Shown here: positions 1-12,394 of the stretch, piece after piece
How the letters are laid out: each line of letters begins with the position of its first letter
Position numbering within the stretch: the first letter of the stretch is position 1
The notes under the pieces: generated by a model
Told to the model about the DNA's origin: nothing
Database searches by the model: none
Seen by the model: only the letters and a program-made list of their open reading frames with translations
Translations under genes and position numbers: made by a program
Source: Phallus indusiatus
Lineage: Eukaryota; Basidiomycota; Agaricomycetes; Phallales; Phallaceae
Assembly: GCA_027605045.1 (NCBI GenBank)
Contig: JAQFWX010000052.1
Span: 1 to 64,000, forward strand
DNA length: 64,000 nt
Direction: 5' to 3'

Positions 1-1222
1 TTGCCGTCCAAGAAAACGACATCCCCGCAGACAGAGGACATTACTAAAGTAGTGTCTCACAACCAACAAGCGCCCGCGGTTGTACCCCCACTGGCTATTG
101 ACGCCCAACCGAATCAACGCTCCCCCCGTCCTCGTCGTAGCCGCCACAAGTCCACACCTGCCGTCACCGCCGTTCCATCCGTTCCTACTCTTCCTTCCTT
201 GGAGTTTGCCTCTGGTCCAGTAACTCCTGACCGTTCTATGCCGGAGAGAAACCAAGACAACAGAGCTTTGTCACGCGCTCCTGCCGCACGCGGATCTTCT
301 CCTGTGCAACCGCAATACTTGCCCCCTTCTACGCCAATTCCAGTGCCGGAGCGTCGTCGTAATCCTTCTCCCTCTCACAGAACCCCCCTTTCCAAGTCGG
401 AACCTGCCAAGTCTAAGCTGACTATTCAGACTTCTTCCTCCCCTGTTCAGCCTCCTAAGAGCTCTCGAAAACGCCGCAAGAACAAAGTCAAGCGCCTCCA
501 AGACGGTTCCAACCTTCCTCTTTCTGACTGGGATTTCCCCATTAAAGAATCTGACGATGACGGCGAAGCTGAGGTCGAAGATACCGAGCCTTCCAGCCCT
601 GTTCGCACTGGTCCTAATGGTCATCGAAGCTGGCTTAATGACGGTCCCAAGACTGCTCCCCTTGAACCCTCCCGCCAGCAATTCCCATTCTTTACTTTCC
701 CCACTCGTGTTTCACCGTCTCGTGCCCGTACTCCGGCTCCGCGCTCAGTGGACCCCTTCGTCGGATTACCTGCACCATTGACGACGCCTCCCAGACAGAT
801 TCGTCCTAATCATCGCAGGGCACCCTCTCAGCCTGCAAGTCTTGGCCGCGGCGCGTTCGTCGATGGTGTATTCCAGTTGTCTGATGATGAAGGGGACCGC
901 AGTCCCCACAACGCATCGGAAATTCAAAGAAAATTGCGGCTCTTTTTGGTGCACCGTTAACACCCCACGAAAGTGGTTTCTCCTCCTCTGTTCCTCCGCT
1001 CTTTTCGACTTCCACACCTTCCCCCAGAAGGAAAATAGGACGTGAGCGTGATAGGTAAATCGGCCCGCTCTTTGTCACCTTTTCTTTCGTAAGAAGCTAA
1101 TGAGGGTTCGCCTTAGTACCGATGCAGGTCGTCAACTATTTGCGAGCTCGAGCTTCCAACTTGCTCCAGAACCCATCGAGTTGCCCACTCCGAGTTTCAT
1201 TTCTCGTAGCAAGCTCGATTAA
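1..1222 (+). CDS. Disordered proline/serine-rich protein, 5' partial, with an apparent frameshift
   Basis: The frame is open from the first base, so the true start lies outside the window. The product is rich in Pro, Ser, Arg and Lys, has no recognisable domain, and looks intrinsically disordered, with a basic patch (KSSRKRRKNKVKR) followed by an acidic stretch near residue 185. The frame closes at 960, but the next frame continues naturally from the A-run at 930-933 with residues such as KIAALFGAPLTPHESG. This is best explained by one missing A; a 35-nt intron at about 869-903 is a weaker alternative. An intron at 1055-1116 (gtaaat...ccttag) then joins a last exon ending SFISRSKLD at 1222. 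A nuclear location is possible from the basic patch, but no function can be assigned. Confidence 0.6.
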
Positions 1223-3062
1223 ATGGGGCTTCACTTGTAGACGTAGGTGTCTCTTGTCTCGCATGGAATATTCGGGGGGTTGTTTACACTTGTCTTTTTC
1301 GAAGGTACCAACAAACAAACTTAAAGATTCAATTGTTCTTGTACTATTATTCATTCATTCACATTTATCCTCGGCTTCATATCCCCTTTCTCGGTCTGGT
1401 TTATATTCTCCTAAAGGACAACAACAGTATTTTCTTCGAATTTGGACGATCCATTCATGGTCCCTTCCTCGTTCCTCGGACTCCTGTTTGCCTTTCCTGT
1501 TACCTCTCTTATCTCGTCTTTCTATTGGGTCTTCAACATTATCCGTTCCCCCTCCCCAAGGCATCATGGATCGTCTCCTTTGGGCCTTTTCTTGCGTTAT
1601 TGGCATATATTTATTCCACTTCTTTTCGAAAGACGTATCGGCACCTACCATCAAAGTGGTGATACGTCGCAATGTGCTATCATTCGACCTTGCACCTGTT
1701 TCTCGGTCTGGTTCCTTTGCCATCTCGCACGGCCTTGTACAAAAAAGTCGACTTCATTACCGAAAAACGCGATATAGTTTCTCCTCCCTCCCATCCTTTT
1801 TATCCCTCTCCGCATACGTTATACTTCATTTCTTTTCTCCTCTTTTCTATCTCTCTTTTTTTCCTTCCTCTCGCATTGCATGTGTATCGGTATAACATAA
1901 GAATCGGCATGGACGCTGTTTCTTTCAACCAATCTTCCACTCCCGATCCTCCCGCCCACATCAAACGTGTACACCAGTTGCATTACATTTTTTTTTCCAC
2001 TCACTCTTACGCCGCCGACCAATGTCGTGGTATATCTATCCTGTTTTGTCATTCTACTTCATTTATATGCCATCCATGGGTTTTTTCCTTTCTCAACTTC
2101 ACTTCTCCGTCCTGGATGCTCTCTTTATGCTGTGGTAAATAGCCTTTTTTATGCCAGTCCGTGCAGTGTGCTATATACTTTTATATAGTACGATGCGGAT
2201 TGGTTTTGTCTTTTATTTTCTTTGTATTTGTTATTTGTTTCGTAGTGTGGTTAGATCATGGTTGGGTACGTGTGTCCTCAAATTGAATCTAGTCATCTTT
2301 ACTGAGATTTTTCCTTCTTCTAGCATTTATCTCACTAATGGCATATAACATCCACTCTCTTTGACTGTTGTCACAATGGCGCCTCGCATACCCCTCCCTC
2401 CCCTCTCTTATTGTACTACTCGATTAAAATCGGCGCTACTCATTGTCGCCTTTTTTTTGTGCCCAGCATTCGCAACGTTGCAATGGCGTCTGGTGGCAAA
2501 CTCGCTCCCTCTCTATATGATTATTCTACATACATGCCTTTTATTCTTTTCGTAGTCGCACTGTTTTTTTCTTGTCAGGGTTTAATTTTCTTTTTAGACA
2601 GTCAACTCATACAGTCGTTTAAAGAATGTTCTTTCCTTCTTTTTTTTCTCCTTTCCTCCGCTATGTTTAGTCCCTCTTGTTCTGACGCCCCCTCTCTGTC
2701 CCCTCCCTCATTTGTTTTTTTTCCCCTACTCGTGTTTTGTGTGCGCTTCGCACTTTTAGGGTATCGAAGTCGCAACAAAGAATAATAATAGTAATAGAAT
2801 CTTTGTTCTGAATCAAATTCCGAAGCAAAGTGCCATTTGAATGCTATATCGTAACACCGATATTGTGTGCCCGACGCAAAGGGTTTAAAACTCCTGCTAC
2901 TCTCGGAGTTGCTACATTCCGTGAGAAGTATCTGCATGCGCCGAATTTCCCTCGCCGGCGGCCTTCGCATAAATATATAATAAACTGGTTATATCGATCT
3001 TTCAAAATAAAAAATCGTATCATATTTCACATTTTTGTTTCTTATCTCTCTTCCTGCTCGTC
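1223..3062. other. Long pyrimidine-rich intergenic spacer
   Basis: No credible gene is seen on either strand. The plus strand is strongly T and C rich from about 1240 to 2760, so the open frames here read as Ser/Leu/Phe/Tyr-rich low-complexity peptides. The left part is probably the 3' UTR of the preceding gene, and the right part the promoter and leader of the farnesyl diphosphate synthase gene. Confidence 0.6.
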
Positions 3063-4659
3063 ATGTCTTCCTCCAACACCAAGAAAGATCGATTCATAGC
3101 TGCGTTCGCTCGCATTGAAAAAGAATTATTAGAATATCTTGATGTTCATCATATGCCTCCGGATGCTAAAGCGTGGTTCAAAGCCGTATGTGTCTTTGTC
3201 TCGGTTATGCAGCTGATTTAAATCTGATCTATCTATATATATATATAATATGTATGCATCCATCCCCGTGTATATGTATGTATGTACCTCTTACTACTCT
3301 AGAATTTGGAGTATAACGTGCCTGGCGGGAAACTTAACCGAGGGATTTCCGTTGTCGATTCAGTTGAGATTTTGCGCGGTGCACCTTTGGAAGGTGAAGA
3401 ATATTTCGAAGTTGCTCTCCTCGGATGGGGAGTAGAATTGGTAAACACCATCAATTCTTCAGCCTTTGACCAGATCTGATTGTTTTTGTATTTTTCTTTG
3501 AATTCTCAAGTTACAAGCCTTCTTCCTCGTCTCGGACGATCTTATGGATTCGTCGATAACCAGACGTGGTCAGCCGTGTTGGTATCGTGTCAAGGAGCCT
3601 CTCAAAGTAGGCACTATTGCCGTTAATGATGCGTTCATGTTAGAGGGTGCTATATACTTCCTTTTGAAGAAACATTTCAGGTCAGACATTTTATTTGTAG
3701 ATCTCTGGTATCTCCCTTTCTAGTGCGCTGACAATCAATTCAATTGAAATGTAGAGGTCGATCTTATTACGCCGATCTAGTCGATTTGTTCCACGATGTA
3801 GGGCTACTTTCCTCTTTTTTTTCACTTTATTCAAACAATTCACGTTATATTCATTGTATCGGAATCTGTAGATGACATACTTCACCGAACTGGGACAACT
3901 AATCGATCTCATAACCGCTCCGGAAAACAACGTCGATCTCACCAGATTCTCGCTCCTCAAACACCGCCTCATCGTGGTGTACAAAACCTCATACTACTCC
4001 TTTTACCTTCCTATAGCACTGGCGATGATATACGCTGGTATTCCCGTTCCAAAGGAAATGCCTGATTTGGCGCAAACGCTCCGGTTTGACAGTACTGACT
4101 ATCCGACGAATGTTTCACCCGGTGCGAGCCCGTATCATACCGCGATGGACATTTTACTTCCTCTAGGGGAGTACTTCCAAGTGCAGGACGACTATCTTGA
4201 TTGTTTCGGTGTCGACATTGGAAAAATCGGGACGGATATTCTGGATAACAAGTGTAGCTGGGTTATCTGTACTGCGTTGAAGGTGTGTGCCTGTTTTTCC
4301 CCTTTTGGGCTATAAAGCAAACCTTGGATTGCGATTTTGTTTGTAGCTTGCTTCGCCTCAACAACTGGCCATTCTCAATGCCAACTATGGTCGTAAATCG
4401 TCCGAAAACGAGGCCAAATGCAAGGAAGTCTTTGAACAGTTGAATATCAGACAGATATACCATGATTATGAGGAGAACGCCTATAAACGTATTGGAACGA
4501 TGATTGATAACGTAGAAGAAAAGCGATGGGGTAATGTGAGTGAATTCGAAATTCATCCTTGTAATAGGTTTGTTTATCGAGTACGTTCGCAAACAGGTCA
4601 CTCTCAGGCGGGACATTTTCCGCAGCTTTGTTGCGAAGATCTATAAAAGGCAAAAGTGA
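3063..4659 (+). CDS. ERG20: Farnesyl diphosphate synthase
   Basis: Condenses isopentenyl diphosphate with dimethylallyl and then geranyl diphosphate to give farnesyl diphosphate, the branch point to ergosterol, dolichol, heme A and protein prenylation; acts in the cytosol. Seven exons (3063-3185, 3303-3440, 3511-3680, 3755-3797, 3872-4282, 4347-4535, 4597-4659) encode about 378 residues. The first aspartate-rich motif reads [14 protein letters not shown] with the usual GQPCWYR after it; the second reads [15 protein letters not shown], followed by [14 protein letters not shown]. The protein ends KIYKRQK, as the family does. Compared with yeast Erg20 there is an extra stretch of roughly 25 residues between AMIYAGIPV and ILLPLGEYF, and the segment after DDYLD is about two residues shorter, so it may be a divergent paralogue. 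All exon phases agree. Confidence 0.93.
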
Positions 4660-4886
4660 TCTCTTGTATAGTATAGTCACGAATCGTTGATCTATGACGT
4701 GGGTGAAGTATATAGCACTAGAAGTCTTTTTTTTGTTTCCATAGAATGAGCCAATGCCTTTTATTGTCCGGGTAGTAAATATTTATGAAGGTTAATAACA
4801 ATAATACAATAGATGCGTGTGTGAGTGTGCACAGATAAAGGGGTTTTCTTTTTATGACAATTAGAGGGTATTTTTTACTACAACAA

Positions 4887-6727
4887 CTACTGTCGCGTGG
4901 AACTGTCCCTCCGCGGAAGTGTTTGTCGAGTATGATGATCTGAGTTGTTATTTTCATGAATACTTGTTCCAGCGTAGGAGGCAACACGCCCCATTTTGGT
5001 TTGTGCAGAGCTTGGACCTGGTGAACTGGGAAGCGGTGGAAGACCAATATTTGTAGGCGAAGTGGGCGTGGATGATGGATTTGTTGTGCCCTGTGATGAT
5101 TCTTTAAGCAAGAACTCCACCCACATCTTGGAAAATGACTGAATGAACCAATGAATTAATTAAAATCTTAAGGCTCAAAGGGAACATGCGTACCTCTGTC
5201 TCGTCTGTTCGATCTAACTCGAGTGACTTTCCTTTGCTATTCTTGCCTAACATTGCTGCAAAGGCACCACCTTGCCGTTGAAGTCCGGCTTTTTCTCGTT
5301 CTGTGTCTGTCCAGGATAAAACGGAAGCCAACAACGATAACATCTCGAAGCGTTTGGTATCGTTCCTGGGAGTGGTAAGAAATGATAGAAGAACATTTGT
5401 AACCAAACGCCTATTCCACGTTCAGTAATTGATTTAAGTTTCATGAAAAGAAAAAAAAAACAGCAAACCTATCAACATTATTATCGGAGGCGTCCCTTCG
5501 TAGTCGGCGGATAGCTTCGGTAAGATGTTCATTTAGAATAATGGCTGAATCAATTGTGAGTACCACATGGTTTGTTATTAAGGAGACATGAGAGACAGAA
5601 CCTTCATGCCTGAGTTTCCCAATTAATAATGTCTTCTCTTTGACCTCCTTTTCCAATACAGTCGTTCTTTCAACATTCGAAGACCTTTCCTGCAGTTGGA
5701 CCTAAATATAGTCAATCTTCTGCTTGCGTAAAAGTAACGAGAAAAGTAGTACCTCTGCTTGCAAAGCGCGAGACTTGAATTCAGCTAATGAGAGTGTTAT
5801 TTCCTCCAGTTGTTGCTTATACTGTTGCACCGTTTGTTCCAGTTCACGATCCCTTGCTAATTAACCAGTTAGAACTAGTTGAATGGTAATTGTAAAACCT
5901 TCTTACCAGCCTGAAAATCTTCCAACACCATTTGTAAATTGTTTCCCTTTTCCTGTTCCCTGTCCAATTCCGCCGATATCCTCAACCTAGTCTCGCTTTC
6001 TCTCAGTAGCTCTTTCTTCAACTCGGCCATCTCGCTTTTTACGGTATCCAACACGACTCTCTCCTCCATCAAAGCCTGCTCAAACTCGTCTCTCTCTATT
6101 CGACATTTCTCCAGCTCGTTTCCTAGTTCCATTAGCTCTCGTTCTCGTAGTGCTACTTCCTGTGCGCTGTCTTGAAATGCCTTTGCGCGGAGTGTTTCTA
6201 ATTCATGAGATGAACGGTCCGCTTCGGCGTTTGATTGCATTAGTTCATCCTTCAAAGTCTCGATTGTGGCAACATAATCTTCGTTCTGGAGTGTGAGCTG
6301 TTGAATTGCTTGTTCCCGACGGTCTAGTTCTTCCTGCAACGAAAGATTAAGATCATCACCGCCACGGATAGAGAAGTCAATAGATCTCTTACCGCGTCGC
6401 GTTTGAGTTTCCCTTCTACAGAAGTCCGCATAGTAGCTAGCTTCCCAACGAGATTATTATATTTGGTTGTCAACGATTCATTCTCCTGCTTCGTCCTCCT
6501 CAGCTCTTCTTGCAACGACTGAATAAGCTCTTCTCCCTTTTGGAAGAAGAAGACAAGCCATTCAAAGCCATACTGCCATTCACTGTCTTCGTCGGCGCAG
6601 GGCTAGAACTTCTGCTGGAGGTTCCATTGCTGTCCATCGACAGTCGCATTTGGGCAAGTGCTTCATTAGCCGCTTCCACCGCCTGTGAATTTGGGGTAGT
6701 TGGGTTCATAGGCTGAGGGCTTTCCAT
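4887..6727 (-). CDS. RUD3: RUD3-like cis-Golgi golgin with GRAB domain
   Basis: Coiled-coil tether of the early Golgi; in yeast Rud3 is recruited through its GRAB domain by Arf1-GTP. Six exons (6727-6393, 6333-5907, 5856-5753, 5701-5469, 5410-5194, 5138-4887) give about 522 residues. The N-terminal 60 residues are Ser/Pro-rich and disordered, then a long Glu/Lys/Leu coiled coil runs to about residue 370. The GRAB region follows, with RRLVTNVLLSFLTTPRNDTK and RFEMLSLLASVLSWTDTERE, then the family hallmark MWVEFLLKE and a disordered tail. In exon 1 the frame breaks near the run of four A on the coding strand at 6541-6538 (SSSSK to GEELIQSLQEEL). One extra A restores both the frame and the phase of the next splice, so an assembly error is likely. 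A TAG ends the gene at 4887. Confidence 0.88.
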
Positions 6728-6968
6728 GGCATTAAAGGAGCGTTCGATGTAAGTGTGCACGAATCAAACTTGGAACTTTCACTGACGTGAATGAGGTATC
6801 TGTACCTGGTCACACGTCACTCGGAAATCTCGGCGCTCGAAGCATGAACATTATGAACGTGGAAAGCAACACTTCAGACGTTAATACTAATATTTGAATG
6901 GGAATGATGGAGAAGAATAGAATCAGGAATTGTTCGAGCACGCTACTAGAATAATTGTAGAAAAAGCG

Positions 6969-6975
6969 AAAAAAA
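6969..6975 (-). terminator. RNA polymerase III T-tract behind tRNA-Arg
   Basis: Seven consecutive T on the minus strand lie four bases beyond the tRNA discriminator base, the normal Pol III stop signal. Confidence 0.75.
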
Positions 6976-6979
6976 GTAC

Positions 6980-7051
6980 CGATCAGGACGGGACTCGAAC
7001 CCGCAACCTTCACCTCCGGAAAGTGACGAGCCACCATTGCTCCACCCGACC
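6980..7051 (-). tRNA. tRNA-Arg(CCG)
   Basis: A complete 72-nt cloverleaf folds on the minus strand. The acceptor stem is GGTCGGG with CCTGATC and a G discriminator; the D arm is GAGC/GCTC; the anticodon stem is TCACT/GGTGA around the loop TTCCGGA, so the anticodon is CCG (reads CGG, arginine). The T arm is GCGGG-TTCGAGT-CCCGT. There is no intron, and a T-tract follows the 3' end. Confidence 0.92.
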
Positions 7052-7824
7052 ACGATTTGGGTCTGAGACTGTACACGTTATCGACTTACAGTTTTCAACA
7101 ATATACATTCTCGGGGAATACGACCGGACACGCACAACTACTGTCGGTAAAGGAAGGCCAGAGATCTTGAACGATCCACAACACTCATTCGCGTCGAAGA
7201 AACGAACATTAGCAATGACCGTGTTCGATCTTAGAGGTCCTATCCGCTTATGCACATAAATCAAGGTGTTCTCTTCGGTCTCTTTCTTTTCACTGTCCAC
7301 TCGTTTTCCTTCTCCCGTGGTTTAATTAATACATCTTATTTGGCATACTTAATTTGCCTCAAACGTTGGAGAGAGTTTGCAAAATATAATGTGACCGTGC
7401 AGGGCCTTTGTCAAGTCTTGCGTCAGTCACAAAATACGCTGGCTTACAATGGGCCAGTAAATGATCGATACACGACTACTACGTACTCCCTTTGAGCCCT
7501 TGTTTATTCTTTTTTTCGACCAAAGCGTATATATAGGGCGTTTTGTTGTTGTTGCAAAAGGCTCAAGCTGAAGTATTTCTCTATTCTTACTTCTATTATG
7601 ACCAGCGGCGGCGACGAGGCACATGAGGGGAGGGAATACATTGTATGTTGGTTCAGAAAGATATGCTAATATTCAAAATGTGGATGAAAATACATGATGG
7701 TATGTGTTCGTACATGATTGCCGGTGTTATTCTACTATTACATTACACTAATAATGAGGAAAAAGAGAAAAACAATTAAATGTTTCGACAAAATCGCTCT
7801 CGACATCGGTTCCCGTTGTCAACA
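7052..7824. other. Intergenic region between tRNA-Arg and the zinc-finger-like gene
   Basis: No gene, repeat or RNA could be supported here. It holds the upstream flank of the minus-strand tRNA and the 3' flank of the minus-strand gene that ends at 7825. Confidence 0.5.
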
Positions 7825-10076
7825 CTACTCCTGGAGATCAGGAGGATGACACGTTTGGTAATGCTTCCGTCTCATGTTATCCTCCCTCTCCATCGTCCTT
7901 ACACCCCAGCGACGACCGTGTGTTTTAAAGTATTCACACCGGCGCAAGTCCTCATCGGAAAGGCGGCACTGTGTTTCCACAGTCAACTGGTCGATCTTCG
8001 CCAATGCGTTCACGGCCACTCTTTGATGTGGCAAAAGATGTCGCATTCCTGCTTCATCTTTAGCGTGCTTCCGCATATGGCGAAGAAAATTTCGCGAAGT
8101 GTCTGCGGTAAACCCCTTGCACTCCGCCGGTCCTTCATACCTGCACACGTACCTATCCCTTTTGGATTTCGGGTTATAGGTCCATATGTTTTTGTCTAGC
8201 GCGAGGTCTGTTTCGTTCCTTCTCGACCGTTTCTTCTTTGGACGAGAAGGCGGGGGATAACTGAGGGGAACGGGAATTTCATAAGTTATGTTGATAGTAT
8301 CAACACTCGGTGCCCCCGATGTCGAAGGCACCTGAGCGATGGGAATGGCCGCATTTGCGACATTCCCTGTTGTCGATATCTTGCTGGTGGGTGCTGAGTG
8401 TTGACTTTTAACACTCGAACGCGCTGTGTCTTTTAAAACGTCATTTTAGTTGTGCACACTTAAAAAAATTGAGAACTTACTGTTTACAACTGCGTTTGTG
8501 TGATACGCCGCTTCAAAGCTGGGGGTTCCCGAAGAGGGCCCAATAAAACTCGGTCCTGAGGGAACGGAAGCAATGGCTGTAAACACAAAATTTCATCAGT
8601 TAAACGAATTTGCGTTGATATAAGAGTCACTTACAAGTGGCATTGCAAAAATTGTCTGGGCCTAACGTCACAGCGTTCCAGTCTAGAATTTCACTTCCCA
8701 CATTATAGGGCGCCGTGAAAGATGGTAGCGAGCCTGGAGTTCCTATAGCTGCGCATTGATAATTCAGTGCCAACGTCTAGAATAGACTAAATGTGAGACA
8801 AACCATTGTACAAATTGTCACTGAATTCCGGATCTAAGTTATAATCGATTTCGCCCTCGTTTCCCGGGTAAACATTTGGGTTGAACTGGATTCCAGACGA
8901 ATAGGCGGCAGCAGGCGAAACAACGTTGGAAGGGGTGGACAAGATGTTTATAGGAGGGACATATAATTCCTCATCTGGATTCCACCATGTATTGTTATTC
9001 AAAGTAGTGGAACTGGTTTGAAGTTGAGTCCCAAGTTGAGTTCCACTTAGGTCATAAGCCGGAACTGGCGGAACAGGGGGAACTGGTATAGAATAAGAAG
9101 ATGCGTCTGTTGAACACGTTAAACGATAAATATATACTAAACAAGACATAACCATACCGTAAAAAGTTTGGGAAATTGGGCGAGGGGCTGGTGAAAGTGT
9201 CGTATTGAGGCGGGATGTTGAAGCCACAGGTAATGCCGCTGATGTGTCGAGAATTTCGAAGTCATTATCCACAAATATGGGCTTATAAACGATGATGTTT
9301 ACTCACGAGAGTCATTGAAAGGATTAGGAATGAGGTTATTGTTGTAGTTGTTGTGAGTATTTGTTGGATAAGAAACATCTGAGATAACAACGCGTCAATA
9401 AAAATGAAATCGCGTTTCAAAATATTTTTGTGACATACGATGCAGGCCCTGATAATTATTATCATTGACCTTACGACGTTTGAAATTTGAAAACGCGTCG
9501 ATCGACGTGTTATTCAGTTCGGGTTCTTCATCTAATAGGGGTCGTTTCCTTGAGAAAGATGTGCCGTTCCCGACAGACTTGGGAACAGAAGAGTTCGTAG
9601 CTAAACGGAGAAAATTAAATACAAATGAAAAAAAAAATGAAGAGAAATACCGCAAATGACTTACGGTTGATAAAATTGGCGTTAAGAAGCGAGGGATCTA
9701 AATTGGCAAGAAAGGTGTAATCGATCTCGGCCGGAGGCACAACGGGTGGCGAAAGTGCGGGTTGTGAAGGTATAATAGGTGGTACATAGTTGCTTGAAGA
9801 TGACGCGTATGATGTCCGTGGTGTCGAGTAAGATGGCTGGGAATCTCCTGAGATGGGGAAGGAGTTCGACAATGACGATCTATCCAAGTGCCATGGTAAA
9901 CCTTGCACACTACCAAAGGACGATGCCGTAGACTGAACCTGTTGAGGGTGTATAGGACGAGAAGAACGCTCAGCATTTTGAGGAAGTTGAGCGTCGAAAT
10001 ACTTCTGGAATTCGTCATATTGAGGGGGAACGTTGAAAAGACTATGCTCATCGTTGTTGATGAATGAATAAGACAT
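7825..10076 (-). CDS. Zinc-finger-like regulatory protein, basidiomycete type
   Basis: Eight exons join in phase: 10076-9665, 9600-9439, 9378-9307, 9238-9158, 9106-8804, 8748-8635, 8576-8481 and 8429-7825. The first seven encode Ser, Pro, Asn and Tyr-rich disordered sequence with a short basic patch (FKRRKVNDNN), like an activation region. The last exon carries a basic stretch (RPKKKRSRRNE) and one C2H2-like finger: Cys in YVCRYEGPAEC (C-x7-C), then FLRHMRKHAKDE (H-x3-H), followed by a conserved-looking tail with CRLSDEDLRRCEYFKTHGRR. This arrangement resembles single-finger transcription-factor-like proteins expanded in Agaricomycetes; no target can be named. The ATG at 10076 (MSYSF) is the first that opens the frame, and the gene is probably nuclear. 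The finger assignment is by pattern only. Confidence 0.72.
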
Positions 10077-11299
10077 CGCGGGAGATGGGGGTGGTGAGTA
10101 AACGTTGATAGATGAACGCGGTAAAGAAGATATTCTTAATGTAAACTGAACAAGAGACGAGTGGGGGGTTTTATATGCGCCCAACGGCGATGCATAAACC
10201 GAGATATGTATATGTCCGCGTAATGCTGCCGTCGTTAGGCGAGACCCAGGAGAGGACAAGACGGCATACAAGTCACCCTAAAAAATTGCAATATTGACCA
10301 CAAACCAGAGATCGCTCAAAGGGAGATCTCTGCATGACATCGACGCGTTAGAGGCCCATCATGTCGAAGGCCAATCCATCAAGTTTTCGATCAACAAGCC
10401 CTCACTCGTGTTTGCAGGGTGAAGGTCTAAGCGATACAAGAAGTACTTTAAAAGGGAAAAATTGAAAGAAACACATGTCAGTATGTGAGCCTTGTTTGTC
10501 CACGCACCTAGACTCTTGTTCCTGGTTTTTCTCATAGTTTTGAATTTTGCCGGTCCTTGTTTACCTCCCCGCGTGTGAAAGTAATATGTTGTCTTTAAAA
10601 ATAAGCATTTCTAAATGTTGTTTTGTCCATCAAAGAAGGGACTCTTGTCTAATTGGGGGACTGAACGGCGGACAGAAGAATAGTGGCCAGTTTACTTACG
10701 ATCTGAGAGTTCGATTCATGCCCTTGGCGATGCGGGATTTATGACCAATACTATCCATAGCTCACGCGTGTGGTTTATAAACTGTTTATACTACCTCGCG
10801 ACCTCGTTATTTACAAGCCGGGGAGTAAGTTAGTTCTATAATCTACAAGAGCATAAGTATACAGTCTAGAGACGTGTTAGAGCTTACACTATTCTATGCG
10901 CCACTCAACGCACATCCGCAACACACACAAATTAGCTGAGGAATAGCTTTTGTTGTAGTACACCGGAGAAGAGAAGAGGAACGATGCGAAACTGCGCTGT
11001 CCGGAAACCGTCTTTCCAGTCGAGTTTATATGCTTTTTTGAAACTTCCAATTGTAAACCGCAAAAAGCAATCAGCTTACATCTCGGGAACACATTCGATT
11101 ATTGTTTACTTGACGAGGATGGCCTCTCCGGTCTGTTTAGCCCGGAGCGACTCTCGAACAATTGGATACGACTTGGGTAGAGACAGTTGTCTTTTTATTT
11201 TATGTATGCCTCCACTGAACAGTCTTTTTGTTTATTTTCCTGTGCTTTACGACAATTAAATTATCTGAGCAGAGATTGTCTAGGACAATCGAATCACAA
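10077..11299. other. Intergenic region, nothing recognised
   Basis: Holds the promoter side of the zinc-finger-like gene on the minus strand. Short open frames exist but none has coding character or a recognisable family. The region leads into the repeated block that begins near 11300. Confidence 0.4.
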
Positions 11300-12394
11300 T
11301 TAAAAGGCGCGTTTAATGAGAAACAAGAAATCAAGCACCAGACAAAAACAACACTACTTTCGCCCTTATTATGTCCCTCAAACGTTCTAGTTCAACCTGC
11401 TGCGCGTTTTCCGGTGGAAGGCTACCAAGTTGAGTGCTCGACAGATAGTAATTCCTACCAGCGCGCGCCGTGGACTAAGAGAAATCTTGTCGAGTACGTT
11501 TCTAGCATTATTTTGAAAGACAACATCCGTCAGGGCAGGGTGTAAGTGACCGCGTCGTCTTCTTCTGCGCTTGGATAACTTGAAGTGACCCGATGATGGT
11601 GGGTTTATCCAAACTATGGCACAGCTAACCGTATTAGGATGATCTGAGTTTACGTCGTCTTTACGTCGTTGTCGACCCCCGCGATTATGCAATGGCAATT
11701 AACACTATTTTCGTGAAATACAATGGCGCGGAGTCGTCTTCCTGAACCCTAGTCTTTTTGTCAGACTGAAGTCGTGTTTTCCATTCCGGCCCTCTAGGCG
11801 CGTTGGCGCGTTCTCACCGCAATGAAAACTTGCGACAAGAACAGAAAACCAATACCGGTCTATTTATACAGCACGCTTTTACATAGCCAACGCTGGTATG
11901 TTTCTTAAATCCCAAATAGTACCTTTCAATAGCTCGGGTGCAAACCTTTGCTCCGCATGAAAAACTCGGACCTGATAGCCTTTGCATGCTTCGGAACTTC
12001 AAATTTATCTTGAGCGGCTACTACTTTATCTTTCAATCAGTAACGACTTTCATCAACACAAAAACTCAAAGGATCTTTATCTATTTTATCGTACGTACGA
12101 GAAGTTTTTAGTTTGGTTATATGATCCGATTTGTTTACAGCAACGTCACTTAAAGCTTAATAGGATTAACGAAAGATGGCTACAAATACTAACTGCCTTT
12201 CAGTCTTTAACCACTCTCTTTCACACGGGTTTTAAGAAAGGATTTCGATCGAATTCACACTTTGATACGGTGCAAAAGGTTATATTTATTGTATTACAAG
12301 AAAGCATCGCTTATGAGTCATTTCACGTTCCTAGGTTTGACAGACAGTATTGCATTAAGGAAACTGCAGCGGGCTTGTCATCATGAGCCGTCGC

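Noticed and set aside
1122..1895. 257-residue plus-strand open frame
   Set aside because: It overlaps the real last exon of the first gene in another frame, and beyond that is only low-complexity translation of pyrimidine-rich DNA.
9239..9306. Apparent frameshift or 25-nt intron in the zinc-finger-like gene
   Set aside because: Using the acceptor at cacatcag gives a normal 68-nt intron with all later exons in phase.
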